Source: Lysinibacillus odysseyi (lineage in GTDB: Bacteria; Bacillota; Bacilli; Bacillales_A; Planococcaceae). From it: 64,000 nucleotides of DNA. Below are positions 1 to 7,545 of this stretch, one piece after another (positions within the stretch are counted from its first letter, which is position 1; the number at the start of each line of letters is the position of its first letter). The stretch is from assembly GCA_014595895.1 (NCBI GenBank), contig JABUKB010000001.1, positions 434,001 to 498,000 of the forward strand, given 5' to 3'. Made by a program: the position numbers and the translations under genes. Under the pieces are notes generated by a model. It was not told the DNA's origin, made no database searches, and worked only from the letters and a program-made list of their open reading frames with translations.

Positions 1-495
1 GACGTAACATTAGCAAAACGTGCTGGTCTACTACATGATATCGGAAAAGCTATTGATCATGAAGTAGAAGGCTCACACGTAGAAATTGGTGTCGAGCTTG
101 CGACAAAATATAAGGAACATCCAGTTGTTATTAATAGTATTGCTTCCCACCATGGTGACACAGAAGCAACATCTGTTATTGCAATATTAGTTGCAGCTGC
201 GGATGCATTATCTGCTGCTCGTCCAGGTGCGCGTAGTGAAACACTAGAAAACTATATTCGTCGTCTAGAAAAACTAGAAGAAATATCTGAATCTTATGAT
301 GGCGTTGAAAAATCATACGCTATTCAAGCAGGTCGCGAAATTCGTATCATTGTACAGCCAGACAAAATTGATGATTTAGCATCACATCGTCTCGCACGCG
401 ATATTCGCAAACGTATTGAAGAAGAACTGGATTATCCAGGTCATATAAAAGTAACTGTGATTCGAGAAACACGTTCTGTTGAGTATGCGAAGTAA
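1..495 (+). CDS. rny: Ribonuclease Y, 3' part only (HD domain and C-terminus)
   Basis: This is the 3' end of the membrane-anchored endoribonuclease that starts bulk mRNA turnover in Bacillota; the window opens inside the gene, so the N-terminal membrane segment, coiled coil and KH domain are not visible. The 164 visible codons carry the HD-domain signature [11 protein letters not shown] near the start, followed by a SHHGD segment and the conserved [13 protein letters not shown] stretch typical of RNase Y. The frame is open from base 1 to TAA at 493-495. A terminator follows directly. In B. subtilis the next gene is ymdB; here ymdB lies 22 kb downstream, beyond an EPS locus. Confidence 0.95.
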   Translation, partial: DVTLAKRAGLLHDIGKAIDHEVEGSHVEIGVELATKYKEHPVVINSIASHHGDTEATSVIAILVAAADALSAARPGARSETLENYIRRLEKLEEISESYDGVEKSYAIQAGREIRIIVQPDKIDDLASHRLARDIRKRIEEELDYPGHIKVTVIRETRSVEYAK

Positions 496-555
496 GGAAA
501 AAGCTATTCAGCAAACTGTTCTAGTCATGTAAGACAAGTATAAAATATCATTTAG

Positions 556-599
556 GCTACTTAGTTTCCGTGTTTTACGGCGCTTAAGTAGCTTTTTTG
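556..599 (+). terminator. Intrinsic terminator of rny
   Basis: A perfect 8-bp stem (GCTACTTA at 556-563 with TAAGTAGC at 585-592) is followed by a run of T residues. It closes the rny transcript before the gene-poor stretch and the EPS locus. Confidence 0.85.
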
Positions 600-697
600 T
601 ATTAACTCCTTTTTATCCTCCTGCATATATTGCACTACATTTAATCTTGTCTCCTTTTTATGAAGCAATAATGTTTCCTACAGTAAAGTTGCTCGGT

Positions 698-731
698 TTT
701 TCTTCCGCATTAACGGATGATAATTTATATG
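698..731 (+). repeat. Degenerate left end of the structured repeat seen at 61541
   Basis: This 34-base segment matches 61541-61574 at 29 of 34 positions without gaps. It keeps the small hairpin with a CATTAA loop: TCCG/CGGA here against CCCG/CGGG in the other copy, a paired substitution that preserves the stem. The remainder of the long element (central stems and right-end hairpin) is not recognisable downstream, so this is a truncated or diverged copy. Confidence 0.55.
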
Positions 732-802
732 AACTAGAAGAAATTCATCCATGTATTATCCTAACACTCATTTGATGGCTGGATTGACAGTTATCAATTG
801 AA

Positions 803-1018
803 TCATTCAAATAACCATCCGCTTATATTTGAGATAATGAAAAACAATTGTACACCATAGTGACCATATCCAAACGTTGTATTATAGTCTTCTTTTGCGT
901 ACCCGAACATTTCACCGTATCTAGTTGAATAATGAAAAAAAACGACAACTAAAGCTGCGATACCTCTTAAGGCATCAATTTCACTAAATATCTGAACTTT
1001 CTGATAACTATCTCCTCT
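803..1018 (-). pseudogene. Remnant of an acyltransferase-3 family membrane protein
   Basis: Read on the minus strand, this 71-codon stretch contains the N-terminal hallmark of the acyltransferase-3 (OafA/YrhL-like O-acetyltransferase) family: EIDALRGIAALVVVFFHYS, then about 40 residues later HYGVQLFFIIS, which in intact members continues as SGF into the next membrane helix. Here the similarity stops right after FFIIS and the frame ends at a TGA (803-805). There is no in-frame start codon upstream. Full-length members have about 350 residues, so both ends are lost. Such enzymes often decorate surface polysaccharides, which fits an old EPS-associated gene at the border of the present locus. The family assignment rests on motif recognition only. 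Confidence 0.6.
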
Positions 1019-1708
1019 CCTATACGTAAAAGTATATTAGATGGAAGAATATTTTTATAATACTTTATATTTATATGCAGCTCTTAGTTATCTTGTTTGT
1101 GTTTTATAGCTTTTTCATTAGAGGTATCCCTGTAATCCTTGCAATAATCAAAATTCAATAAATAAACCAGCGTTTGATTCTATCTGTTTGACCTAATATA
1201 AACATGTCAGTTTTGTTGTATCATATGATGGAAAAAATGCATATTATTTCAGTAGTTGCAGAAGTATTTTAAACATGAATTGGTTTATCAGCTTTATGAA
1301 AAGTCTCTGCATCTCCATCTACTCCTAAAGTAGTAATGCATAAGCGTTGATTAATGCAATGATATGGTGAAGGATTAAAATAAATACCCTGCAAAAAATA
1401 TTTCTTTAGTTTGTAAAACACTTTAGAAATAAAAAACAGTTTCAAATATCAAGAAAATTCCTGTCCAATCTTTAGAATTTAACGTAATTATTAAAAAGAA
1501 GGAGATAAAATTACTAAAATAGTAATGAATGATTTTATAGCTATTCTTTTTGCTAGTGCTATTTTGCTCTCCGAACTAAACCGAAAATCCTCTATTTTAC
1601 CTTCGAAGGTCATATCGAGTAAATAAAGCGGATAGATGGCGTGAAAGTGCATGTGCTTACCCGTTTTCTCTTCTACTCCTCGATCTCCTGATTTACACAT
1701 TTCTGTTG

Positions 1709-1762
1709 AATAGGGTAATATTTAATAAAATTATGTAAGTATTTTATAAATATTGCCCTATT
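1709..1762. repeat. Large inverted repeat upstream of the EPS locus
   Basis: AATAGGGTAATATTTA (1709-1724) and TAAATATTGCCCTATT (1747-1762) form 16-base arms with a single mismatch and a 22-base spacer. No T-run follows, so it is not a simple terminator. It could be a protein-binding site, a relic of a mobile-element end or a promoter-proximal structure. Confidence 0.5.
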
Positions 1763-1773
1763 TAGAAGTATTT

Positions 1774-1795
1774 ATATTGTTCTATAGAACTATAT
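1774..1795. promoter_or_regulatory. Candidate operator palindrome upstream of the EPS operon
   Basis: GTTCTATAGAAC (1779-1790) is a perfect 12-bp palindrome. It extends to 22 bp (1774-1795) with one mismatched pair. It lies about 85 bp before the first EPS start codon, in the region where the promoter should lie. No regulator can be named from sequence alone. Confidence 0.4.
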
Positions 1796-1826
1796 TGGTC
1801 CATATCATTATTACGGAGAATCAAAA

Positions 1827-1856
1827 GGGATTCGGTCTTGGCCGATTCCTCTTTTT
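1827..1856 (+). terminator. Attenuator-like hairpin in the EPS operon leader
   Basis: GGGATTCGG (1827-1835) pairs with CCGATTCCT (1842-1850) with one mismatch, followed by C and five T residues. The hairpin ends just before the AAAGGAG ribosome binding site of the first EPS gene. GAATC at 1818-1822 can pair with GATTC at 1829-1833 and could act as a competing antiterminator arm. Transcription attenuation is inference. No other operon is present upstream that would need this terminator. Confidence 0.5.
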
Positions 1857-1879
1857 GTGAAAAAAGGAGTGATTCGACA

Positions 1880-2650
1880 TTGTTCGATATGCATAGTCAT
1901 ATTTTATACGGTGTAGATGATGGACCGAGAACGATAGAACAATCGGTTGGACTGCTGAAGCAAGCGGCAACCGAAGGGATTACCCATATTTTCTCCACAT
2001 CTCATGCGACACATCCAATGTTTCATGCAAACAGTAAGGTGGTCATTGAGCAAGTATCCTCCCTGCAGCAACATATTCACGATTTAGGTCTAGCGTTGAC
2101 TATTCATGCGGGTCATGAGATACGTGCAACAGATAAGATAGTGGAGCATTTATTGACAGGGCATGTATTATCTTTAGCGGATTCTCGTTATATCTTGCTG
2201 GAACTGCCTTCTGACACAGTGCCCCTGTATACAAAAAAAATGGTTGTGCAGCTTATTGCAGCTGGATTTGTCCCCATTATCGCTCATCCAGAACGGAATA
2301 AGGGTATTGCGGAGAAACCGAGTAAGCTAGAAGAGCTTGTGCATGAGGGGGCAGTGGCTCAAATTACAGCAGGCAGCTTGAGTGGTCATTTTGGCAAATC
2401 AACGCAAAAACTAGCGCTTGATTTAGTGAAGGCTAATCTTGTTCATGTGTACGGTTCAGATGTACATAATGACACAACGCGTCCATTCCTTTATAAAGCC
2501 GGCTTAGCCTATTTAGAGAAACAAAAGCAGCTGGATACTATTGATATGTTACTTGAAAATAATGCGAGAATAATAGAAAATAAAGAATTTATTTTCTGTG
2601 AGCCACAAAGAATGAGCTCGAAGAAGTGGTGGAATATTTTGGCTCGCTAG
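1880..2650 (+). CDS. PHP-type protein-tyrosine phosphatase, YwqE/CapC family
   Basis: Manganese-dependent phosphatase expected to dephosphorylate the bacterial tyrosine kinase of the EPS machinery (encoded at 22008). It shows the PHP signature: HSH near the N-terminus (H5, H7), STSH (H42), GHE (E80), AHPERN (H136) and GSDVH (D194, H196). With 256 residues it matches the family length. I place the start at TTG 1880, 10 bases after AAAGGAG; the longer open frame from 1838 would begin inside the attenuator hairpin. It is the first gene of the EPS locus, 20 kb from its presumed partner kinase, whereas these genes are usually adjacent. Confidence 0.88.
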   Translation: MFDMHSHILYGVDDGPRTIEQSVGLLKQAATEGITHIFSTSHATHPMFHANSKVVIEQVSSLQQHIHDLGLALTIHAGHEIRATDKIVEHLLTGHVLSLADSRYILLELPSDTVPLYTKKMVVQLIAAGFVPIIAHPERNKGIAEKPSKLEELVHEGAVAQITAGSLSGHFGKSTQKLALDLVKANLVHVYGSDVHNDTTRPFLYKAGLAYLEKQKQLDTIDMLLENNARIIENKEFIFCEPQRMSSKKWWNILAR

Positions 2651-2678
2651 ACCTTCAATGCAAGAAAGGTTGGACTTA

Positions 2679-4550
2679 ATGGATTATAAGAAGAGGTATA
2701 TAGTATTTTTTGCAGTGGATTCTGTCATTGTACTCACTGCTATTTATATTAGTTACTGGTTATTACATCCAACATTCCATATGTACGCAAACGAAGTGTT
2801 ATTTATAAGCGCCATTACTTTACTAGTATCCCACCATGCTACAGCCAGTCTGTTCCAGTTATATAACCGTGTTTGGGCAGTTGCCTCTGTTCATGAATTA
2901 GTCATTGTCGGCTATGCTGTGACCATTTCTGTGGTGATGGCGATGCTTATCCAAAAAGGAATAAATGGCAATATTTATTTCCGTGTGATGGTCATTACAT
3001 GGCTATTGCATATTGTGATGATTGGGGGATCCCGTTTCTTGCTCCGTATGTTAAGCGATCGTCAGCGGCTAAAATATGAAGGGGAGAAGAAGCGCGTATT
3101 AATCGTTGGTGCCGGTAAAGCAGGTGCCATGCTTGCACGTAATATAAGCCGTAATCCCTTAAATGAATATACCATTGTCGGCTATGTAGATGATGATATG
3201 AATAAAGTCTCCTTAAAGCTGATGGAATACCGTGTATTAGGGACGACAGAAGAGATTCCCACTATTGTAAAAAATAAAGGCGTACAAAAAATTATTATTG
3301 CCATCCCCTCATTAAAACAAGGACAGATAAAAGAGTTATATGATCATTGTACCGTAACAAAGGCAAAGGTAAAGGTCATGCCGAAAATTGAAGATGTCAT
3401 GACAGGTAAAGTGTCGGTAAGCGATATGCAGGAAATCGATATCGAGCACCTTTTAGGCAGAGAGGAAGTAAAACTCGATATGGTTGCGATTGCGGAGAAG
3501 CTTACAGGAAAAACTGTGCTTGTGACCGGGGCGGGCGGTTCCATTGGCTCGGAAATTTGCCGGCAAGTGATGACCTTTAACCCAGCGAAACTGGTACTGC
3601 TCGGTCATGGTGAAAATTCAATCTATATGATTAGCATGGAACTGCAGAAGAACTTTACAGGTGAAACAGCCATTATACCAGTAATTGCGGATATACAAGA
3701 CCGCAAAAGAATTTTTGAAGTCATAGAAGAGTACCAACCTGATGTTATTTATCATGCAGCAGCTCATAAGCATGTTCCATTAATGGAATATAATCCGCGT
3801 GAGGCCGTTAAGAACAATATTTTCGGTACAAAAAATGTAGCGGAAGCAGCACATACGTATAATGTGGGGAATTTTGTAATGATCTCGACAGACAAAGCGG
3901 TAAACCCTCCAAATGTAATGGGCGCCACAAAACGTATCGCTGAAATGATTGTGCAAAATTTAGCAAAAGAAAGCAAAACAAAGTTCGCAGCGGTTCGTTT
4001 TGGAAATGTATTAGGTTCACGTGGCTCGGTTATCCCACTATTTACGCAACAAATCGCAGCAGGTGGTCCATTAACAGTGACACATCCTGATATGACAAGA
4101 TATTTCATGACGATACCAGAAGCGGCAAAATTAGTCCTGCAAGCTGGTACACTTGGTGGAAATGGTGAAATTTTTGTACTTGATATGGGGGAACCAGTGA
4201 AAATTGTAGATTTAGCGCGTAATCTCATTAAATTATCTGGATTTACAGAGGATGAGATTAAGGTTGAGTTTACTGGGCTTAGACCAGGCGAGAAGATGTA
4301 TGAGGAACTGTTGAATAAGGAAGAAATACAGGAGGATCAGGTGTTTCCAGGGATATATGTGGGGAGGGCTATGCCTTTAAATAAAAACAAGTTAGATGAA
4401 ATTATTATATCCTTAGCAAAAATGGATAATAGTTCTATGAAAGAACTATTAATAAATGAGACTTCAAAACAATGCATGACAAAAGAGATTTTGAATTCCA
4501 AGGAAAGTGACGAAATAGAATTTTTAAACAAGGAAAATCAAAAAATATAG
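2679..4550 (+). CDS. Membrane NDP-sugar 4,6-dehydratase, EpsC/CapD/PglF family
   Basis: Converts UDP-N-acetylglucosamine to the 4-keto-6-deoxy sugar, the first step towards bacillosamine-type sugars. The 623 residues contain four N-terminal membrane helices, a first nucleotide-binding fold (GAGKAG near residue 145) and a C-terminal short-chain dehydratase domain with GAGGSIG near residue 284. STDKA and MGATKR follow near 403; Met replaces the usual catalytic Tyr, as is normal in this family. The start at ATG 2679 follows AAAGG at 2664-2668; an ATG at 2658 lacks a ribosome binding site. The partners EpsN-like (7546) and EpsL-like (9909) lie downstream. The last 45 residues are low-complexity and Lys/Glu-rich. 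Confidence 0.92.
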   Translation: MDYKKRYIVFFAVDSVIVLTAIYISYWLLHPTFHMYANEVLFISAITLLVSHHATASLFQLYNRVWAVASVHELVIVGYAVTISVVMAMLIQKGINGNIYFRVMVITWLLHIVMIGGSRFLLRMLSDRQRLKYEGEKKRVLIVGAGKAGAMLARNISRNPLNEYTIVGYVDDDMNKVSLKLMEYRVLGTTEEIPTIVKNKGVQKIIIAIPSLKQGQIKELYDHCTVTKAKVKVMPKIEDVMTGKVSVSDMQEIDIEHLLGREEVKLDMVAIAEKLTGKTVLVTGAGGSIGSEICRQVMTFNPAKLVLLGHGENSIYMISMELQKNFTGETAIIPVIADIQDRKRIFEVIEEYQPDVIYHAAAHKHVPLMEYNPREAVKNNIFGTKNVAEAAHTYNVGNFVMISTDKAVNPPNVMGATKRIAEMIVQNLAKESKTKFAAVRFGNVLGSRGSVIPLFTQQIAAGGPLTVTHPDMTRYFMTIPEAAKLVLQAGTLGGNGEIFVLDMGEPVKIVDLARNLIKLSGFTEDEIKVEFTGLRPGEKMYEELLNKEEIQEDQVFPGIYVGRAMPLNKNKLDEIIISLAKMDNSSMKELLINETSKQCMTKEILNSKESDEIEFLNKENQKI

Positions 4551-4598
4551 AAGTGGGGTCGAGTTTAAAAATTCATGGACAAATCAGGGAGATCAACA

Positions 4599-5660
4599 AT
4601 GGAGATAGGTAGTGAGTTTCATTGTGTAATCGAAGACCATAAATCTAATTTGGAGTATTTTAAAGAAGAATATTTGTTTGGTTTTACGAGGGGTGCGCTC
4701 TATAGTGTGGTGGAACAGTTAAAAGAAAAAGGCAATACCAAATTTTTAATACCCAATTATTTATGCGAAAGTGTCTTGGCAACCTTTCTTCAACATCATC
4801 TTGAAATCCAATATTATAAAATCAACCATGATTTATCAGTGAATATGGAAGATTTCTCGTGTAAATATAACAAAGAGAGTTCACAAGTTATCTTTATAAC
4901 CAATTATTTCAATGTAGATAATGAACTGCTGCTCCATTCGCAGTTCGACTTAGCAAATGTGATTAGTATAGTGGATGTCACACATAATATTTTCAGTACA
5001 AAGATGAGTAAAAGCGATATTTACGTGGCTAGTTTACGTAAATGGATCGGTATACCAAGCGGTACATATGTGAAATTGAACAATACAGCAATTGTAAATT
5101 TAAGAACTGAAATGACTGAAAGTTCAATTATTAATGAAATAATTTATAAAAGAGCCTATGCAGCAAACTTAAAAACAATCTTTTTATCAAATAACAGGGA
5201 GGAATTAAAAGCTAATTTTTTAGAAATATTTAATGCCGCTGAAAAACAATTAGATGAAAATGGCACGATTCATACGCCAATTGATCGTTTATCTAGCCAG
5301 TTACTGCAATGCACGGACTGGAATAAAGTATTTGAGCAAAGAAAGAAAAATTTCCTATATCTTGAGGAAAATCTAAGGGATGTAAAGGAGATAATTACAG
5401 GTCAAGAATTATTAAAAGATCAAGTTCCTTTTGGGTTTCCTGTATTTACTTCAAAAAGGGATGAATTAAGAAAATATTTAATAGAAAATCAAATCTATTG
5501 TCCAATACATTGGCCCATCCCTGAAATAATGAAGGGAAAAGATAACATCATAGAAACGATTGGCTCAACCATTCTCACATTACCCTGTGATCAAAGATAT
5601 GATATTGAAGATATGAAAAGATTAGTAAGTATCATTAAGAAGTTTTTAGGGGTGCAATAA
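4599..5660 (+). CDS. DegT/aminotransferase-like PLP enzyme, divergent
   Basis: The 353-residue product looks like a divergent DegT/DnrJ/EryC1-fold protein. The order of segments (an N-terminal GFTRGALYSV region, DVTHNIFS near residue 135, then SDIYVASLRKWIGIPSG around 150) resembles the pyridoxal-phosphate site, with the Lys of LRKW as the likely Schiff-base residue. Substrate unknown; transfer of an amino group to a keto sugar is the simple guess. I chose ATG 4599 because AGGGAG lies 7 bases upstream; an ATG at 4575 has a weaker site. It overlaps the next gene by one base (TAATG), implying translational coupling with the GNAT-like protein. Confidence 0.55.
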   Translation: MEIGSEFHCVIEDHKSNLEYFKEEYLFGFTRGALYSVVEQLKEKGNTKFLIPNYLCESVLATFLQHHLEIQYYKINHDLSVNMEDFSCKYNKESSQVIFITNYFNVDNELLLHSQFDLANVISIVDVTHNIFSTKMSKSDIYVASLRKWIGIPSGTYVKLNNTAIVNLRTEMTESSIINEIIYKRAYAANLKTIFLSNNREELKANFLEIFNAAEKQLDENGTIHTPIDRLSSQLLQCTDWNKVFEQRKKNFLYLEENLRDVKEIITGQELLKDQVPFGFPVFTSKRDELRKYLIENQIYCPIHWPIPEIMKGKDNIIETIGSTILTLPCDQRYDIEDMKRLVSIIKKFLGVQ

Positions 5661-6709
5661 TGATAAATGAGATTGTTAGTGTCCAAGATGAAAGATGGAA
5701 TAAACTCATCAATTCATTCCAATACAAGGATATTTATTATACTTCAGAATTTTTTCGAGTGGCAACCATAATCGATGCAGGTGAGCCGGTACTGTTCTAT
5801 TTTGAAAATGAATGTGGAAAAGCTGCCTATCCATTCCTGAAACGTAAAATTGCAGTAAGTAATGGTGAGGAGAAATGGCACGATATTGTGACACCTTATG
5901 GGTATGGCGGACCATTATTTGAATGCAGTGGTGATGAGGTCTATTTATTTAGCGAGTTTGAAAGTGTATTTAATCAATATTGTAAAGATCAGTATATTAT
6001 TAGTGAATTCATAAGATTTCATCCCTTATTAAAAGGGCAAAATATGATCCGGAAAACGCTTGCAATTGAACACATAAGACATACCGTTTACTTGCATTTA
6101 CAGAATCACTCCGGAGAATTTTTAAATAAGATTCCGAGCAAAACCAGGAATATGATTAAAAAAGCCATGAAAAATAACATCACTATTAAGGAACTGGATA
6201 GTAAAAGTTCCTTAAAAGAATTTTACGAAATTTATAATGAAACAATGGCAAGAAATGATGCTGCTGAGTACTATTATTTTTCGCAACAGTATTTTGAACA
6301 ATTAATCAGTTGGCTAGGATCAAATTTAAAGATGTTTGGAGCCTATTTTGAAGAAAAGCTCATATCGGCAACACTTATTATGTGTTATGGCGATTTTATA
6401 CATTACCATTTATCAGGTGCAAAGCAGGAATATTTGCACACAGGTGTTAATAACTTGTTACTATATGAAATTGCCAAATGGGGAAGTGAAAACGGTTATA
6501 AATATTTTCATTTAGGTGGCGGATATAAAGGTGATGAGGATAGCCTTTTTAAATTCAAAAAATCATTTACTAAAGAAGGGGTTTCCACTTTTTGTATAGG
6601 TAAAGCTATACATAATGAAGAAATCTATTGGAAGCTAGTGAAAATGAATAGAAGTAAGACTGACTCAACATTTTTCCCGCTGTATAGAAGTGGAAGCCAA
6701 GATAAGTAA
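5660..6709 (+). CDS. FemAB/BioF2-like GNAT acyl- or aminoacyltransferase
   Basis: A 349-residue protein with the two-lobed GNAT layout of the FemAB/BioF2-like group. The C-terminal half has FGAYFEEKLISATLIM, then YHLSGA and the HLGGGYKGDEDSLFKFKKSF segment typical of this family. Relatives transfer amino acids or acyl groups to cell-wall or capsule precursors; the donor here cannot be told from sequence. No signal peptide or membrane segment is visible, so it should act in the cytoplasm on nucleotide- or lipid-linked sugars. The start codon overlaps the stop of the preceding aminotransferase-like gene, which suggests the two form one functional unit. Confidence 0.6.
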   Translation: MINEIVSVQDERWNKLINSFQYKDIYYTSEFFRVATIIDAGEPVLFYFENECGKAAYPFLKRKIAVSNGEEKWHDIVTPYGYGGPLFECSGDEVYLFSEFESVFNQYCKDQYIISEFIRFHPLLKGQNMIRKTLAIEHIRHTVYLHLQNHSGEFLNKIPSKTRNMIKKAMKNNITIKELDSKSSLKEFYEIYNETMARNDAAEYYYFSQQYFEQLISWLGSNLKMFGAYFEEKLISATLIMCYGDFIHYHLSGAKQEYLHTGVNNLLLYEIAKWGSENGYKYFHLGGGYKGDEDSLFKFKKSFTKEGVSTFCIGKAIHNEEIYWKLVKMNRSKTDSTFFPLYRSGSQDK

Positions 6710-6712
6710 AAT

Positions 6713-7288
6713 TTGGGAGGTATAGTTATAAATATTCATGGAAAAAAAGTTACATTGAGAGCATTGGAATTAGAGGATATGGAAGCATTAAGAAGTTATC
6801 ATAATGATCCTGTTGTTGCTTCATTGGTTAGAGGCTGGTCTTTTCCAATTTCAAGTTATCAGCAAAAAAAGTGGTATGAGAGTATGATCGTAGATAAAAC
6901 GAATCATCGCTTTGCTGTTGAAACGGAGGAAGAAGGTTTTATCGGAATATCTACTTTAACAAGTATTGATATAAAAAATAGAAGCGCCCAACAGGGTCTT
7001 ATTATCGGCAACCCTGATGTAAGAGGGCGTGGATATGGTCTTGATACTATAATGGCTACAATGAGATATGCATTTGAAGAGTTACAGTTGAATCGTTTAG
7101 ACGGAGATATTGTTGAAACAAATTTAGCTTCTTTACATCTATATCTTAAAAAATGCGGATGGGTAGAAGAAGGAAGGCTTCGTCAATATGTCTACAGAAA
7201 TAACCAGTACTATGACGGAATAATGGTAGGTATATTAAAAGATGAATATTTAAAGCTATGTAAGGAAACGAATTATTGGGAGAAATAA
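6713..7288 (+). CDS. GNAT acetyltransferase, RimJ/RimL/PseH-like
   Basis: A 190-residue GNAT protein with the pattern VTLRALELEDMEALRSYHN at the start, an acetyl-CoA-binding stretch RGRGYGLDT near residue 105 and NLASLHLYLKKCGWVEEG, as in RimJ/RimL and in PseH, which acetylates UDP-4-amino-sugars. Within this locus it could acetylate the product of an EpsN-type aminotransferase, replacing the left-handed-helix acetyltransferase EpsM, for which I see no gene. The start is odd: GGGAGG at 6715-6720 is followed at normal spacing by ATA, not ATG. The only standard start in frame is TTG 6713, which overlaps that ribosome binding site. Confidence 0.7.
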   Translation: MGGIVINIHGKKVTLRALELEDMEALRSYHNDPVVASLVRGWSFPISSYQQKKWYESMIVDKTNHRFAVETEEEGFIGISTLTSIDIKNRSAQQGLIIGNPDVRGRGYGLDTIMATMRYAFEELQLNRLDGDIVETNLASLHLYLKKCGWVEEGRLRQYVYRNNQYYDGIMVGILKDEYLKLCKETNYWEK

Positions 7289-7545
7289 AGCTTCTATAAA
7301 ATTTATTGCTAAATAAATATGGAATAATACTGAATAATTTCTAATACTCCCTTCGTTTGGTTCAGGTACTTTTACGGGTGGCTCCTTACAATAGGTAGTT
7401 CACCCTTCAGTAAAATTTTATGCTTCCGTAAGTTGGGACAAGGGCAGTGATAAAGGATTTATCTAGATTGTATGGTTGTAAGGATGTGCCTGCTAAATCG
7501 ATTACATCTCATGATGCACAATAAATACAGAGGGAAGGCGTATGT

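Larger units (their letters stand above)
600..1837. other. Gene-poor stretch between rny and the EPS locus
   Basis: About 1.2 kb of AT-rich DNA without a convincing intact gene. It holds the left end of a dispersed repeat (698-731), an acyltransferase remnant on the minus strand (803-1018), a large inverted repeat (1709-1762) and a palindrome (1774-1795), each listed separately. A 69-codon open frame on the minus strand (1491-1700) and an open stretch on the minus strand around 1265-1440 have no good start signal or recognisable family. The picture is that of decayed DNA at the border of an inserted locus. Confidence 0.6.

Noticed and set aside
1265-1440. Open stretch on the minus strand ending in a DAETFHKADKPIHV-like sequence
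   Set aside because: It looks protein-like but has no start, and I could not place it in any family; too weak for a feature.
1491-1700. 69-codon open frame on the minus strand
   Set aside because: No ribosome binding site, no recognisable family and located in decayed DNA.
3764-4228. 154-codon frame antisense to the EpsC-like gene
   Set aside because: Shadow frame opposite a well-conserved coding region; no ribosome binding site.
7340-7420. Possible fragment of the 61541 repeat on the minus strand (shared ACCCGTAAAAG)
   Set aside because: Only eleven bases match and the flanking stems are not conserved; it could be chance.
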